Of a stretch of DNA of 64,000 bases, positions 1-9,699 are shown in pieces. Each line of letters opens with the position of its first letter. Within the stretch, counting starts at the first letter, position 1. Source of the stretch: a bacterium. GTDB lineage: Bacteria; Patescibacteriota; Gracilibacteria; BD1-5; UBA6164. Both the position numbers and the translations under genes were made by a program. The notes beneath the pieces are model-generated. The model made no database searches. It worked only from the letters and a program-made list of their open reading frames with translations, and was not told the origin of the DNA. Location of the stretch: the NCBI GenBank assembly GCA_024635485.1, contig JAGXIV010000004.1, forward strand, positions 1 to 64,000, read 5' to 3'.

Positions 1-89
1 ATCTCTATCTGAGTAATCATACAAGCTTAAGCAAACTGAATTTATAACAATACAGAGCATTATGAAACGATCAAACCATCTATTTATAG

Positions 90-860
90 ATTAAGATTGA
101 TATTATCTTACTCTCACTTTTAGAAAGTCCTGAAAAAGGGGATATTTCAATTGCGCTCTATGGGCTTCCTATGAAAATTATTGAAGTTTTGATGGTACTG
201 TGATGATTCTATCTCAATTCTATGCTTCCTTCACTCAGTGAAAATTATGCACAAAAAAATTATGCTCAACTTTGAAATATGTTGTGAATTTCTCTTAAAA
301 TATTATTAAGTTTTGCTCTGTTAATTTTTGCTCTTGGAAATCTCTTTTGAACTGAGGTAATTTCAATCATTGCAACCCCTGAATATTTACATCCAATTTG
401 AAGTCTCTATTCTTCACTAGATGCTTTTAGAATAGTACTGTGAGTTCTTGTATTCTATTTTTTATCACTGAGTTTTATTTATATGCTCATTGCTTCTGAA
501 AGACAATGAATACTTCTTTGGGTAAACATTATTGTAACCGCTATCAATATCATTTGAAATATTATATTGATTCCATATTTTTCATTTTATGGAGCAGCGA
601 TGGTAACTTTATGAAGTCAAATTCTACTGATGATTATAACTGGAAGCATTGTCTTGAAAGATTTGAGATTTCCACGTAAATATCTTATAAGTATGTGACT
701 GAGTATGCTATGAATATCACTTATTTATTTTATTTTCGTAGAATTAAAAACTTTTGTACTTTTAGATAATATTGCAAGTATTCTCTTTTTTACTCCACTA
801 TTTCTTGTGACATATTTCTGACTTGAATTTTTATGCTCTAAAAAACTATTTATAAAATAA
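90..860 (+). CDS. Polysaccharide flippase-like membrane protein, C-terminal half (possibly decayed gene)
   Basis: About 256 residues, almost entirely hydrophobic, with repeated membrane segments and a start resembling the middle of Wzx/MATE-fold flippases (DIILLSLLE followed by a glycine-rich amphipathic stretch and MLPSLSE). Such proteins move lipid-linked sugars across the membrane and are normally 400-500 residues, so only the second half is open here. Directly upstream the same frame has TAG at 87-89 and TAA at 45-47, with weakly similar sequence before them, so the gene may be a pseudogene interrupted by nonsense codons; alternatively translation starts at an internal ATG near 171. In-frame TGA is read as Gly many times. 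It ends one base before the convergent pilin-like gene. Confidence 0.55.
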
Positions 861-1412
861 TTAATTTATTTCAATAACAGAACTCAGAGAATAAATTTTA
901 ATATTTTTTTCATTATTAATACTTTTGATTTTTATCAAGAGGTTTTTATCTGTTTGAGCTATACATCAGGGAGCTGTTAATTTCATATTGGCTCCATTTA
1001 AAATAATTCTCGCAGTACCAGTAATATTTTTTACGGCTCCTGTTAATGGTGCACATTGTAAATCAGAAATATATATATTGGACATACTCTTCCATGAGAC
1101 ATCATGAGAAATCCAACTTACTTGATTATCTATGCTATAAAAGGTTTGGATAGTTCCTGAGGCTGTTTTAGAAATATCAATTCTCCATGCATCAGGAACT
1201 ATAGCATTGATTCATAGTCACCTCCCAATAAGAGAGTCATTTTTTATTTCTTGTAAAATATTAGTAATTTTTACGGTTTCTACGTTTAATCTCTCATTTT
1301 GGGTAAGACGTGAAAAATTTAATGAACTCGTTGATAAGGCAATAATTCACATAATAGCAACTCATACAAGAATTTCAATAAGAGTAAAGGCTTTAATAGG
1401 CTTGTTTTTCAT
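861..1412 (-). CDS. Type IV pilin-like prepilin (N-terminal methylation motif)
   Basis: A 183-residue protein opening with a short basic leader and the class III signal KAFTLIEILVGVAIMG, the hallmark of type IV pilins and type II pseudopilins: cleavage before Phe, Glu at +5, then a hydrophobic helix. The rest is a Ser/Asn-rich globular head with two cysteines that could pair. It would be processed by a prepilin peptidase and assembled into a surface fibre or competence pseudopilus. No assembly ATPase or peptidase is in the window, so whether it is a major or minor subunit is unknown. Two TGA codons fall in the leader helix at conserved Gly positions. Convergent with, and immediately abutting, the flippase-like gene. 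Confidence 0.85.
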
Positions 1413-1511
1413 AAGAAAGAGTTGTCAAAAAATCTTTTTTTTCTAATATATTATCATATTATGATAAAAAATAGTGAATACAAGATAAATTTATCCTTTA
1501 GCGTAAATTCT

Positions 1512-2498
1512 ATGAAAAGATTTTGAATACTCCTCTTAGCCTCTACTCTCCTATTTTCTCCTGCGGTTTTTGCACTCTGAGCTCCAAGCAATCTTGAACC
1601 TACCGCAGTTTCAGGAACATCCATTTCTCTTGACTGGCAGGATGTAGCAAATGCTACTTGATATTATCTTTATTATGGAACAACTTCTGGTTCATGAGCT
1701 ACCTATGAATCTGAATGAATAGATCTCATTGAAAACAGCGAAACAGTTCTTACTAAACTCAATCCAGAAACTAATTATTTTTTCGCAGTAACATCGCTCG
1801 ATAGTGCTTGAGTAGAATCTGATTACTCGAAAGAGCTCACATATAAGACTTTAAAATCTGGAGAACAAATGAATTTATCAGAATTTAAAATCATTTCTGT
1901 AAGTGTAATAGATGAAGAAACACTTGAGTTCCAATTTTCATCTGAACTCGATGCCTCACCGAATGCTGTAAACGAATTTGCTATTCAAAATAGAACTACT
2001 TTGAAAGAAATTCCCATCGATATAAGTTCTGTAAATGAGAATACTCCCAATAAAGTTCTCGTTATTCTTGGTGAAAAATTGAGTCCAAATAGCTCGTTTA
2101 AGGTAACTGTGCTTGATATGACTGATGCAGAGTGAAATAGTATTGAATCTTGAATTAATGCATTTATTAATTTTGAAACGACAGACTTTCAGTCCTCAAC
2201 TACTACCTTAAAAGATGATACAGCATCAGATTCAAATTCTGTACAAAATCCACTTCCTGAACCTCAGGCATCAACCGTAGATGATGCGTCTCAATCTAGT
2301 GGTATGAGTTGAAGTGTAAATGCTTGAAATGCTGGACAAAATATATCTCAGGATGAAATAGCTAATAATACGCTTGAAGCCGCAGCAACAAATGATGCAC
2401 TTCCAGAAACTGGTCCTGAGCATTGGATACTTATTTTCCTTGCATCACTCTTTATCGGATGAATATATTTTTTCAATACTCAAAAACATAAGATTTAA
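1512..2498 (+). CDS. Secreted FN3-domain surface protein with LPXTG-type wall-sorting signal
   Basis: 328 residues. An N-terminal signal peptide (MKRFGILLLASTLLFSPAVFA) is followed by a fibronectin type III domain at about residues 25-115 (SISLDWQDVANATGYYLYYG, then the LNPETNYFFAV strand), a second beta-rich domain to about 220, a low-complexity Ser/Asn/Gln linker, and a C-terminus of LPETG, a hydrophobic helix and a basic tail (QKHKI). That tripartite end is the sortase sorting signal of Gram-positive wall proteins. The protein is therefore predicted to be displayed on the surface, perhaps as an adhesin. The final LPETG glycine is coded by GGT, others by TGA. A strong hairpin terminator follows at once. 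Confidence 0.85.
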
Positions 2499-2511
2499 GG
2501 TACTAAAAAAT

Positions 2512-2544
2512 AAAAAAACAGTTCTTAGAGAACTGTTTTTTTTG
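2512..2544. terminator. Bidirectional intrinsic terminator
   Basis: Inverted repeat ACAGTTCT-TAG-AGAACTGT preceded by an A-run and followed by eight T. It lies between the convergent FN3 gene and the membrane coiled-coil gene and works on either strand; the latter's stop codon is inside the stem. Confidence 0.85.
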
Positions 2545-3037
2545 AATATGGAATTATGAGTCCTATGAGACTCAGATTTTTATATCGTATAAAAGAATTA
2601 TAGATTTCTATTATTTTCTTATATTTATTAAATTCTTTTTCTATCCTACTACTTTGATCAATGATACAGTCACGAAGATAGAGAAAATTTGCATCACGAT
2701 TTACTTTGGGATTTTTATTGCACACTTGAAAAATAAAATTTATTTCATGATGAATTTTTTCTTGTACTTGAATAAATGCTTGAAGATCTTTTGAAATCGT
2801 CAGGAGAGAAAATTCCTGCTTCCGTAGTTCAAGTGCTTCTCTAAAAATTTCATTATGCCGAGTTATAAACTTTTTAGATATTTCATACATTCATGGTATC
2901 ATATCAGTTCTTTTTTGAAAAAGAGAAATCATATTACTCTCAAACATTTGTATCTTGTAGTCCAAAAAATAAAGTATTCCATATATGGATACCAAAATAA
3001 TGAGAACAACTACAATTATGAAGATTCAAATGAGCAT
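2525..3037 (-). CDS. Membrane-anchored helical protein, unknown function
   Basis: 170 residues under table 25. Residues 2-25 form one transmembrane helix (LIGIFIIVVVLIILVSIYGI), followed by a mainly helical, charged soluble part rich in Lys, Glu and Ile with a likely coiled coil. I do not recognise a family. The chosen ATG at 3035-3037 is the first after an in-frame TAA; a standard-code reading would start much later (about 2890) because a TGA lies between. The LemA-like layout (one N-terminal helix then long helices) is a possible comparison but no signature is seen. Confidence 0.65.
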
Positions 3038-3133
3038 ACATATGGGTCAACGAGTATAACACTCTTATTGTAACACAAAGCACTCATAAGGTCAAAAAAT
3101 CTTTGACTTACTGAGAAAAAACATATACTTGAG

Positions 3134-3163
3134 TTGACAAGTGTTACAAGCATATTTTGTAAT
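3134..3163 (+). promoter_or_regulatory. Sigma70-like promoter for secE-nusG
   Basis: Perfect -35 TTGACA, 18-bp spacer, -10 TGTAAT, 27 bases before the secE start. It is the first gene of a same-strand run (secE, nusG, orphan, greA, DUF212). Confidence 0.6.
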
Positions 3164-3189
3164 GCTTTTTATTATTATGAAATATCTTT

Positions 3190-3369
3190 ATGATACAGTT
3201 TTTTAAGGACTCTATAAGAGAGCTCAAACACGTAGTATGGCCAACACCAAAGGAAACAAGAGATTATTTTTTCTGGGTGCTTCTGATTCTTATAGTTTTT
3301 ACTCTCTATTTATTCCTATTTAGTAATATATTTTCTGAGTTTATTTTATGGCTCAGTAACACAATTTAA
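3190..3369 (+). CDS. secE: Preprotein translocase subunit SecE
   Basis: 59 residues, the usual size of the single-helix bacterial SecE. It has the amphipathic N-terminal helix (FFKDSIRELKHVVWPTPKET, carrying the conserved WPT-x-x-E/K motif) and one C-terminal transmembrane helix. SecE clamps SecY in the export channel. Its place 25 bases ahead of nusG is the classic bacterial order. No TGA codons. An ATG at 3177 upstream is out of frame and gives only a nine-codon peptide. Confidence 0.95.
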   Translation: MIQFFKDSIRELKHVVWPTPKETRDYFFWVLLILIVFTLYLFLFSNIFSEFILWLSNTI

Positions 3370-3394
3370 TTTTTTATACGTAGCAACAAATATT

Positions 3395-3931
3395 ATGGCA
3401 GAAATCACTCCAAATTGGTATGTTATTCAAGTAATTTCAGGTACAGAAGAAAATGTAAAACAATCGCTCTTTCAAAGAAGGGAAAGTTTTGGTTTAGAAG
3501 ACTATATTCTAGATGTCTTTGTTCCAACTCACGATGTCGTAACTGTGAGAGCTGGTGGTACGAAAGTAAAAAAGAAAAAAAATATTCTTCCTGGGTATAT
3601 TCTTGTTGAAATGCGAGTTTCAAACGAAAGTTGGTATATCGTTCGAAATACTCCAAATGTAACTGGTTTTCTTGGAGCGGGGAATATACCGGTTCCAGTA
3701 TCTGGAGAAGAGTTAGCGCAACTCAGAGGAAAAGTAGAAAGCAAGGAAGAAAGTTATTCAACGAAATTTAAAACAGGTGATCTTGCACTTATTACGAAAG
3801 GACCTTTTGAAGGCAATGAGTGAATGATAACTGAAATTAACGAAGGGAAATGACTTGTAAAAGTGAATATTAACCTTTTAGGGAGAGATACTCCAATCGA
3901 ACTTGATTTTTCTCAAGTGGTAGTACGATAA
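3395..3931 (+). CDS. nusG: Transcription termination/antitermination factor NusG
   Basis: 178 residues, normal for NusG. The NGN domain (WYVIQVISGTEENVKQSL through the hydrophobic VFVPTH and PGYILVEM strands) covers about 1-120, and the C-terminal KOW domain (TGDLALITKGPFEGNEG onward) about 125-178. NusG binds RNA polymerase to suppress pausing and couples it to the ribosome or Rho. Two glycines in the KOW domain are TGA, so a standard-code reading would truncate the protein in exactly the KOW motif. The usual rplK-rplA genes do not follow; an orphan exported protein does. Confidence 0.97.
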
Positions 3932-3945
3932 TTTAAAATATCTTC

Positions 3946-4626
3946 ATGAGAAATACCATCATTTTTTTACTCTGACTTATGTTCTTGCTGTTTTGCAATA
4001 TTTTTGCATATATTGTCAGCGAGGACTATAGATTCTTTCTGAAAAAAATTAAATATCAAGAAGAAATTGTCTATGATGCTGGTCTCGAGGTAAATGACAA
4101 CAATAAAGTTAAAATCATAGATTCAAGTAAAGAACAAGTTCTGAACAATAACGAGATTCAATCAACTGGAACAGGTTTTAATTTCCTAAGTGAGTTGAGT
4201 GGAGTATGAAAAATACTAGAACCTGAGCTTCCTGCATTAACTGATACACAAACAAGTTTTTTGCAAAGTTTTCAGAGTTTTGATCTTAAAGAACTCGATA
4301 CTAACGCTGCACTTTTTGATGTAACTACTGAATATCCAGATCCATATTATACATTCTATGCTCCAGAGCTTACCTTGTATATTTTTCCCACTAAAAACTA
4401 TAATCAAATCAAAAAAATATTTGAAGTTCAAACCTTTGAGCTTCCATATACACTCAATGAGGCAAATGCTCTTGTAAGTCCTTCTTTCTTCATTAATTTA
4501 GACACATCAGTTGATGATGGTGATGTTCGGATAGTCGGAGAATACGAAAATATTGCTTTTTGATTGAAAATTAGAAAAGATAGCTATAATACAGTCAAAG
4601 AAATATTTTCTCAATGAGGGAATTAG
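3946..4626 (+). CDS. Exported protein of unknown function
   Basis: 226 residues with an N-terminal signal anchor (IIFLLGLMFLLFCNIFAYIV) and an otherwise soluble, acidic, aromatic-rich domain containing two similar stretches (FDVTTEYPDPYYTFYAPELT and the following IFPTKNYNQIKKIFE). No family recognised. It starts 14 bases after nusG and is followed 29 bases later by greA, so it is probably cotranscribed with both. The TGA codons at 4207 and 4561 read as Gly; the frame ends at TAG 4624-4626. Confidence 0.75.
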
Positions 4627-4655
4627 TTGAATTTATATATTAAAAATAATTAACC

Positions 4656-5147
4656 ATGCCAGATTCATTTATATATCTCACACAAGAGGGACTAGAAAAA
4701 CTTCAAGAAGAATATAGATATCTTAAAGAAGATAAAAGAGTAGAGATTGCAGAAAAACTTAAAGAAGCTATCAGTTACGGTGATCTCTCAGAAAATTCTG
4801 AATATGAAGATGCGAGAAATGAACAATCTCAAGTAGAACTTCGAATTACAGAAGTAGAGGATCAACTCAAAAATGTAAAACTTATTGAAGAGGATACAAA
4901 AACAAAATCATGAGAAAAAAAGGTAAATATGGGGATGACCGTTACTGTTCAAGAAGAAGGGAACAAAGATAAAGATACGTATAAAATTGTTGGTACTACA
5001 GAAGCAGATATTTTGGCTGACGTTCCAAAAGTATCTAATGAATCTCAATTTGGAAAATCACTTCTTGGTAAGAAAAAAGGTGATACTTTTAGTCTCAAAA
5101 ATGGTGCTGGGGAATCTATTTCTTACAAGATTTTAGAAGTTGCATAA
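4656..5147 (+). CDS. greA: Transcription elongation factor GreA
   Basis: 163 residues, typical GreA/GreB length. The N-terminal antiparallel coiled coil (about 1-80) carries the acidic tip with the signature SYGDLSENSEYEDARNEQ, which enters the RNA polymerase secondary channel and stimulates cleavage of backtracked RNA. The C-terminal FKBP-like domain ends with LLGKKKGDTFSL and an ILEVA strand. One TGA (Gly) lies in the linker near 4911. It sits close behind secE-nusG, giving a small transcription/export operon. Confidence 0.97.
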
Positions 5148-5169
5148 TTTTTAATACACACTATAGACA

Positions 5170-5607
5170 ATGCTTGAGGAATATAATGTATTTTACAATA
5201 CTCTGATTCTCGTTCCTGCAGTCACATTTTTATTGTCTGTTATTATAAAGTGAATTGTTGTAAAGGCTTCCACTGGAATATGGGATTTAGAACGAGCTGT
5301 GTGAAGTGGTTGAATGCCATCTGTACATTCTTCAGTTGTTGTCTCGCTTGCAACAGCTTTTGCATTAAAATACGGAATTCATTCAGATTTTTTTGCAATA
5401 GTTATGTGATTTACTGTTATAATAATTTATGATGCTATCAATGTTCGTTTTGAAGCAGGCCTCCACGCAAAATTTATAAATGAAAGCTTAGGTGAAAAAC
5501 TCATTCCAGAAAAGAAACTCAAAGAGTCTCTGGGACATTTACCAAGTGAAGCTTTTGCAGGGAGTATGCTCTGAGTTATAGTTGCTATAATTCTATTCTA
5601 CGTATAA
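5170..5607 (+). CDS. Divergent PAP2 family membrane protein (DUF212, YuiD-like)
   Basis: 145 residues with an early membrane helix and the conserved motif GSGGMPSVHSS, plus DAINVRFEAGLHA and a late HLPSEAFAGS motif followed by a C-terminal helix. These match the DUF212 group related to acid phosphatase/vanadium haloperoxidase membrane enzymes; the substrate is unknown. Several key glycines, including the first two of the motif, are TGA. A perfect terminator hairpin follows, closing the secE-nusG-greA run. Confidence 0.85.
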
Positions 5608-5619
5608 AAAATACTCAAT

Positions 5620-5651
5620 AAAAAAGACTGTAATAATTACAGTCTTTTTTA
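5620..5651. terminator. Bidirectional intrinsic terminator
   Basis: AAAAAAGACTGTAA-TAA-TTACAGTCTTTTTT between the DUF212 gene and convergent htrA. Confidence 0.9.
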
Positions 5652-5652
5652 T

Positions 5653-6807
5653 TTAAAAAGCTCAGAGCTCTAAGCTGAGTGTTTCTTCATTTCAAGATTT
5701 TTTCAGTACTTTGAGTGAGAGCATATCTCATGGAATAGAGTTTTGTATAATACTTTGAAGTGAGTTTCAATTCGTAACCTTTTTCCCATCAATTTCTAGT
5801 ATAATATCTCCAGGCTCGAGTCCAGCTTTTTCAGCGCTACTTCCAGGAACTATACTTTGTGCTTCATCAATAATGTAGGCTCAAATATTTGTTTGAAGTC
5901 AGAGTTCTTGTGAGACTCAATCTGAGTTTGGAATATAATTTATTCAAATAAAGGGTCTTTTTATAGTTCCACTTTCTGCAATACTCTGCATAATATAATC
6001 AACTTTTTCTTGCGTCAAAGCTATAGAAAAACCAATTCCATTACTATTTGAAGCAATAGCTGTATTGATTCCTATAACTTTTCCCGAAAGGTCAATAAGT
6101 GGTCATCCACTGTTTCAAGGATTAATAGCAGCATCTGTTTGTATGAGTCCGGTGAGTGCTTCACCAGAAGCTTCTATATTTCTATCTTTTCCACTTATGA
6201 TTCCAAGAGAAACTGAGTTTTGAAATTCAGCAAGCGCATTTCAAACAGCGATAGTGAATTCTCAAATATGTATCTTTTCGGCTGACGTGATAAATGAGAG
6301 TGGTAAAAATTTTGTCCCTGCATCTGATCACACTATTTGTAGTACTGCTAGGTCATTAATAGGATCAGTTGCCAGCACTTCAGCATCATACTCAACTCCA
6401 TCACTTGTTATGATAGTATAGTCAGCACTAGCATCAGCTACTACATGTTTATTGGTAAGAATGGTTCCATTTTCGCTAATAAAAAAACCACTTCCTCCTC
6501 ACACTTGCCGACTGACCGTTCCAGTAGGTTGTTGAAAAAATCCCCAGGGGTCACTTCTATAGACCACTAAATCTTTTTTAATCACTACACTCACTACAGA
6601 AGGTGAAACCGTTTCAGCTAACTGAGTAATATTATTTTGTAAATCAGTCAGTTCAGTCGTAATTACTTGAGTTTGAGCTTGTTGTTGAGCTGGAGTATTT
6701 GAAATATTTCCATAATTTCAAAGTATATAGCTGTATCAGCTAGCTCATATAACTCCTCAAATAAGAGAAAAAAATACTAAGAGCAGAGTCAGAAAATTAT
6801 GTTTCAT
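5653..6807 (-). CDS. htrA: HtrA/DegP-like serine protease with PDZ domain
   Basis: 384 residues: an N-terminal membrane helix (anchored rather than fully secreted), a Gln-rich linker, a trypsin-like protease domain with the triad His121 (NKHVVAD), Asp152 (NDLAVL) and Ser233 (GNSGGP), and a C-terminal PDZ domain at about 285-380 (PGSSAEKAGLEPGDIILEI). HtrA proteases degrade or refold damaged envelope proteins. In the catalytic GNSGGP motif two glycines are encoded by TGA, direct evidence for the recoding. The start lies one base after the radA stop, so the two are cotranscribed. No degradation of active residues is seen. Confidence 0.95.
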
Positions 6808-6808
6808 A

Positions 6809-8143
6809 CTAAGTAAAAAGTTTAGAAAATTCAGATATATTTGTTACAGGAATGAGCTTAATTGTGCTATTTTTTGGTAAGAGAGATGTAAGAGATTTTC
6901 AAATCTCAGGGACGTAAATGACGTCAAATCACATCTTTGCAGCTTCTTTTATTCTTCGCTCTAAAAACATAACATTTTTAATTTTTCATGTCAGAGATAT
7001 TTCTCCTATATAGAGAGATTTTTTTGAAAGCGCTTTACTATTTTTACTTGAGATAATACTTGCAGCAATAGCGAGATCAAGCCCTGGTTCTCCTATAGAA
7101 AGTCACCTTGAAATATTACAATATACATCATGACTCTCGAGTTTTACGTTTGAGTATTTTCCTAGTACCGCAATAATGAGATCCAGTTTTGAGCCTACAA
7201 TACCTCGTGCAGAACGTTTTGGATATCCAAACTTCGTGTACATGGTGAGAGCCTCCGTTTCTATGACGAGAGGACGAGTTCATTCCATTGTGACAGAGAG
7301 AGCAGAACCAATGGAATCCGTACCATCACTAATAAACTCAAGGCCCGGATTTTCGATGTCAATCAGTCATTTTTCTTCCATTTTATAGAGACCAATTTCA
7401 GAGCTTGAACCAAATCTATTTTTCAGACAACGTAAAATTCTCAGATTATCAAACTTATCACCCTCAAAAAAGAGAACCGTATCAACCATATGTTCAAGCG
7501 TCTTTGGTCCAGCGAGAGAACCATCTTTCGTAACGTGACCGATAATAATAAATGTTGTATTGGTAGTTTTTCCATATTCTACGACCATTTCAGTAATGGC
7601 TCTAACTTGCGAGATACTTCCAGCAGTTCCGCTGATTTCATTTGAATACATCACAGAAATAGAATCCAAAATAACGAGTTTCGTTTCATTTTTTTTCAGC
7701 GTAGAAAGGACATTTTCTATATTACTTTCAGCAAGTATTTTTATATTTTTTCCTTCTATTTCAAGTCTCTCTGCTCGACTTGATATTTGTCCTTGAGTTT
7801 CTTCTCCAGAAATATAGATAATATCTTCCTCTATCCAATTCCCAAGCTGTAATGAGAGAGTAGATTTCCCTATTCCAGGTTCTCAAGAAAGTAAAATAAT
7901 ACTTCCTTGGACGATTCCTCCACCAAGTACAGCATTAAGTTCTGGAGATTTCGTCACGATTCTTTCGTCTATATTTTCTCATGCAGCCGTAATACTCAGG
8001 AGTTCTCTGCTTTCTCAGGTCTTTCAAGATTTGTTGCTCGCTTTTGATTCTTTGAATTCTTTGAGCGTATTCCACTCCTTACAAAACTCACATTGTCCCT
8101 TCCATTTCAGCGATTCATTTCCACAATCAGTACAGATAAACAT
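6809..8143 (-). CDS. radA: DNA repair protein RadA (Sms)
   Basis: 444 residues. An N-terminal C4 zinc finger (CTDCGN and CEFCKEW), a RecA-like ATPase core with Walker A GEPGIGKST and the RadA-specific KNRFG motif (LKNRFGSSSE), and a C-terminal Lon-protease-like domain. RadA is a hexameric helicase that drives branch migration during recombination. TGA codes the first glycine of the Walker A loop. It is the promoter-proximal gene of the radA-htrA pair. Confidence 0.97.
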
Positions 8144-8257
8144 AGATTTTTATTTGGATATATTTTGTATGTATTTTAAGAATTAAATTTGTTTTGTAAA
8201 AATCTAATTCTTCATTATAGTTGTTTGACGAAATTAAATTAATAAGTATAGAAATAT

Positions 8258-9256
8258 ATGAGCTGTAATAATTGAGAATCTCATTTTGGTACAAATAGAA
8301 GAGACAAAATAGAAGATATGAAGAGAACGAGAATAATTATGAAAATACTCTGAGATGAAATACCAAAAGATGATTTTGATGTATCAGAGAATTTAGATGA
8401 GAAAGTCAGAGAAAAAATAACTGACGATAAAAGATTTGATACTCATAGGATTCAAGTTGCTAATTCTGTGAGAAAAAAACTCCTCAATGTTGAACACAGA
8501 AACTTTGATGAAAAAACTCAATGAGAATTACTCGCTTTTCTCTGAGTTACTGTCCTCAGAAATAAAGATTGAGTTATAGAATGAAAAATACCAGCTCAAA
8601 GTGCGCAATTATTTTGACTCAGAAATTCAGAATCATATATAAACATACACTGAACCGAAGTCATAATTATCCCACTGGATAGAATGAACGCTTATATTTG
8701 AGAATGAACACGAATCAATCCTGAGTATCCTATTCTTCCACAAATTCATAAATCTGCTTCGAGTTATAGAATGTTTAAAAAATCAAATGGAGTAACCATA
8801 AAAGATTTTTATGGAAAATTATATGATATAAAGAAAGAAAAAAATCAAGAAACTCCAGATACATGAATAGTCGGAGAAGAAATGAATCTTTCTCCTGAGG
8901 ATGAATATAAAAAACAACTCAGTAGTTTTCTCATATCAAAGTGAATTTGATTTGTTGAAAGTTTTGATGGAAATGATACCTATTTTGTTTCAAGTTATAC
9001 AGCAAACAAACTTTGATTATCATCAGAGGATTATTATATGACCATATTTTTTGATGAACCCCATGAGATTTTCTCTTGAGTTTTTACAAAAGTTTCTGAT
9101 GATAAAAAACGTAGTGATTTTGAATCAAGCACGTGATGAGATGAGAGTCTTGGAGCTAAATTAAATAAAATTTTCGAATTAGACGAAACACTTCAAACAG
9201 CTAAAACAATCACTATCCCAAATATTCTCCAATTTTTAACTTCTACTTTAAAATAA
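8258..9256 (+). CDS. Orphan soluble protein, unknown function
   Basis: 332 residues, strongly charged and without a signal peptide or membrane helix. It opens with MSCNNGESHFGTNRRDKIED, contains a mid-region beta-rich segment (SYINIHGTEVIIIPLDRM) and a helical C-terminus. More than fifteen glycines are TGA. No family recognised. Divergent from radA with a 114-base gap and directly upstream of tRNA-Leu. Confidence 0.75.
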
Positions 9257-9308
9257 ATACTAATTCTTGAAATTAAATCTTTTTCACTATAATATCCAAG
9301 CGATATTT

Positions 9309-9393
9309 GCCTGGGTGGTGGAATTGGTATACACAGGGGACTCAAAATCCCCCGGCTTCGGCCTTGAGGGTTCGAGTCCCTTCCCAGGTACCA
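9309..9393 (+). tRNA. tRNA-Leu (anticodon CAA)
   Basis: 85 bases including an encoded CCA. The 7-bp acceptor stem GCCTGGG pairs with CCCAGGT, the anticodon stem ACAGGGGA/TCCCC frames loop CTCAAAA (anticodon CAA, reading UUG), there is a variable arm (CGGCTTCGGCCTTG) as expected for a class II tRNA, and the T arm contains GGTTCGAGTCC. No TGA-reading tRNA-Gly is present in the window. The last 21 bases plus six more recur downstream (see repeat). Confidence 0.97.
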
Positions 9394-9558
9394 TAAATAT
9401 GACGAGAAAATGAAGCCCTGATTCTCAGTCTACGCGAAGCGTAAAGATGAGAATTGATTGCGATGAATAAGAGCAATCACTGAATGTCCTACTGGAGTTA
9501 CCAGCGAAGTATGAGCTTGTAACAGAAGAGACGAGTCCCTTCCCAGGTACCATAAATA
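9373..9558 (+). repeat. 27-bp direct repeat of the tRNA-Leu 3' end flanking a 132-bp structured insert
   Basis: Bases 9373-9399 (T-arm 3' half, acceptor 3' strand, CCA and ATAAATA flank) recur identically at 9532-9558. The spacer has several hairpins: ATTCTCA/TGAGAAT enclosing TACGC-GAA-GCGTA, GATTGC/GCAATC, and CTGG/CCAG. No reading frame is apparent. The arrangement resembles att sites left by integration at a tRNA 3' end, or a tiny element that carries its own tRNA tail. Confidence 0.7.
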
Positions 9559-9565
9559 ATTTCTA

Positions 9566-9686
9566 AAACTCATATTCCTTATCTGAATCTTTTCCTTTGA
9601 GCTCAAAGGAAAAGGGCTACATGTTCTGTAGCTTCTTTCCTTTTTTATAAAAGGAGAGAATTCAAGAGAGGAATATGAGTTTTTTT
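9566..9686 (+). ncRNA. Candidate structured RNA: closed multi-helix junction ending in a T-run
   Basis: A perfect 13-bp outer stem (AAACTCATATTCC 9566-9578 with GGAATATGAGTTT 9670-9682) encloses three further hairpins: TTTCCTTTGA/TCAAAGGAAA (9591-9612), GCTAC/GTAGC (9616-9632) and TCCTTTT/AAAAGGA (9638-9655). The outer stem runs straight into seven T, so it also acts as a terminator. No coding potential. It does not match tmRNA, RNase P, SRP or 6S RNA as I know them. It could be a stand-alone small RNA or the elaborate end of the tRNA transcript. Confidence 0.55.
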
Positions 9687-9699
9687 ATACAATACCATT

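Noticed and set aside
9394-9531. Second tRNA or tRNA pseudogene in the repeat spacer
   Set aside because: Only the 3' tail of tRNA-Leu is repeated; no acceptor 5' strand or anticodon arm can be folded.
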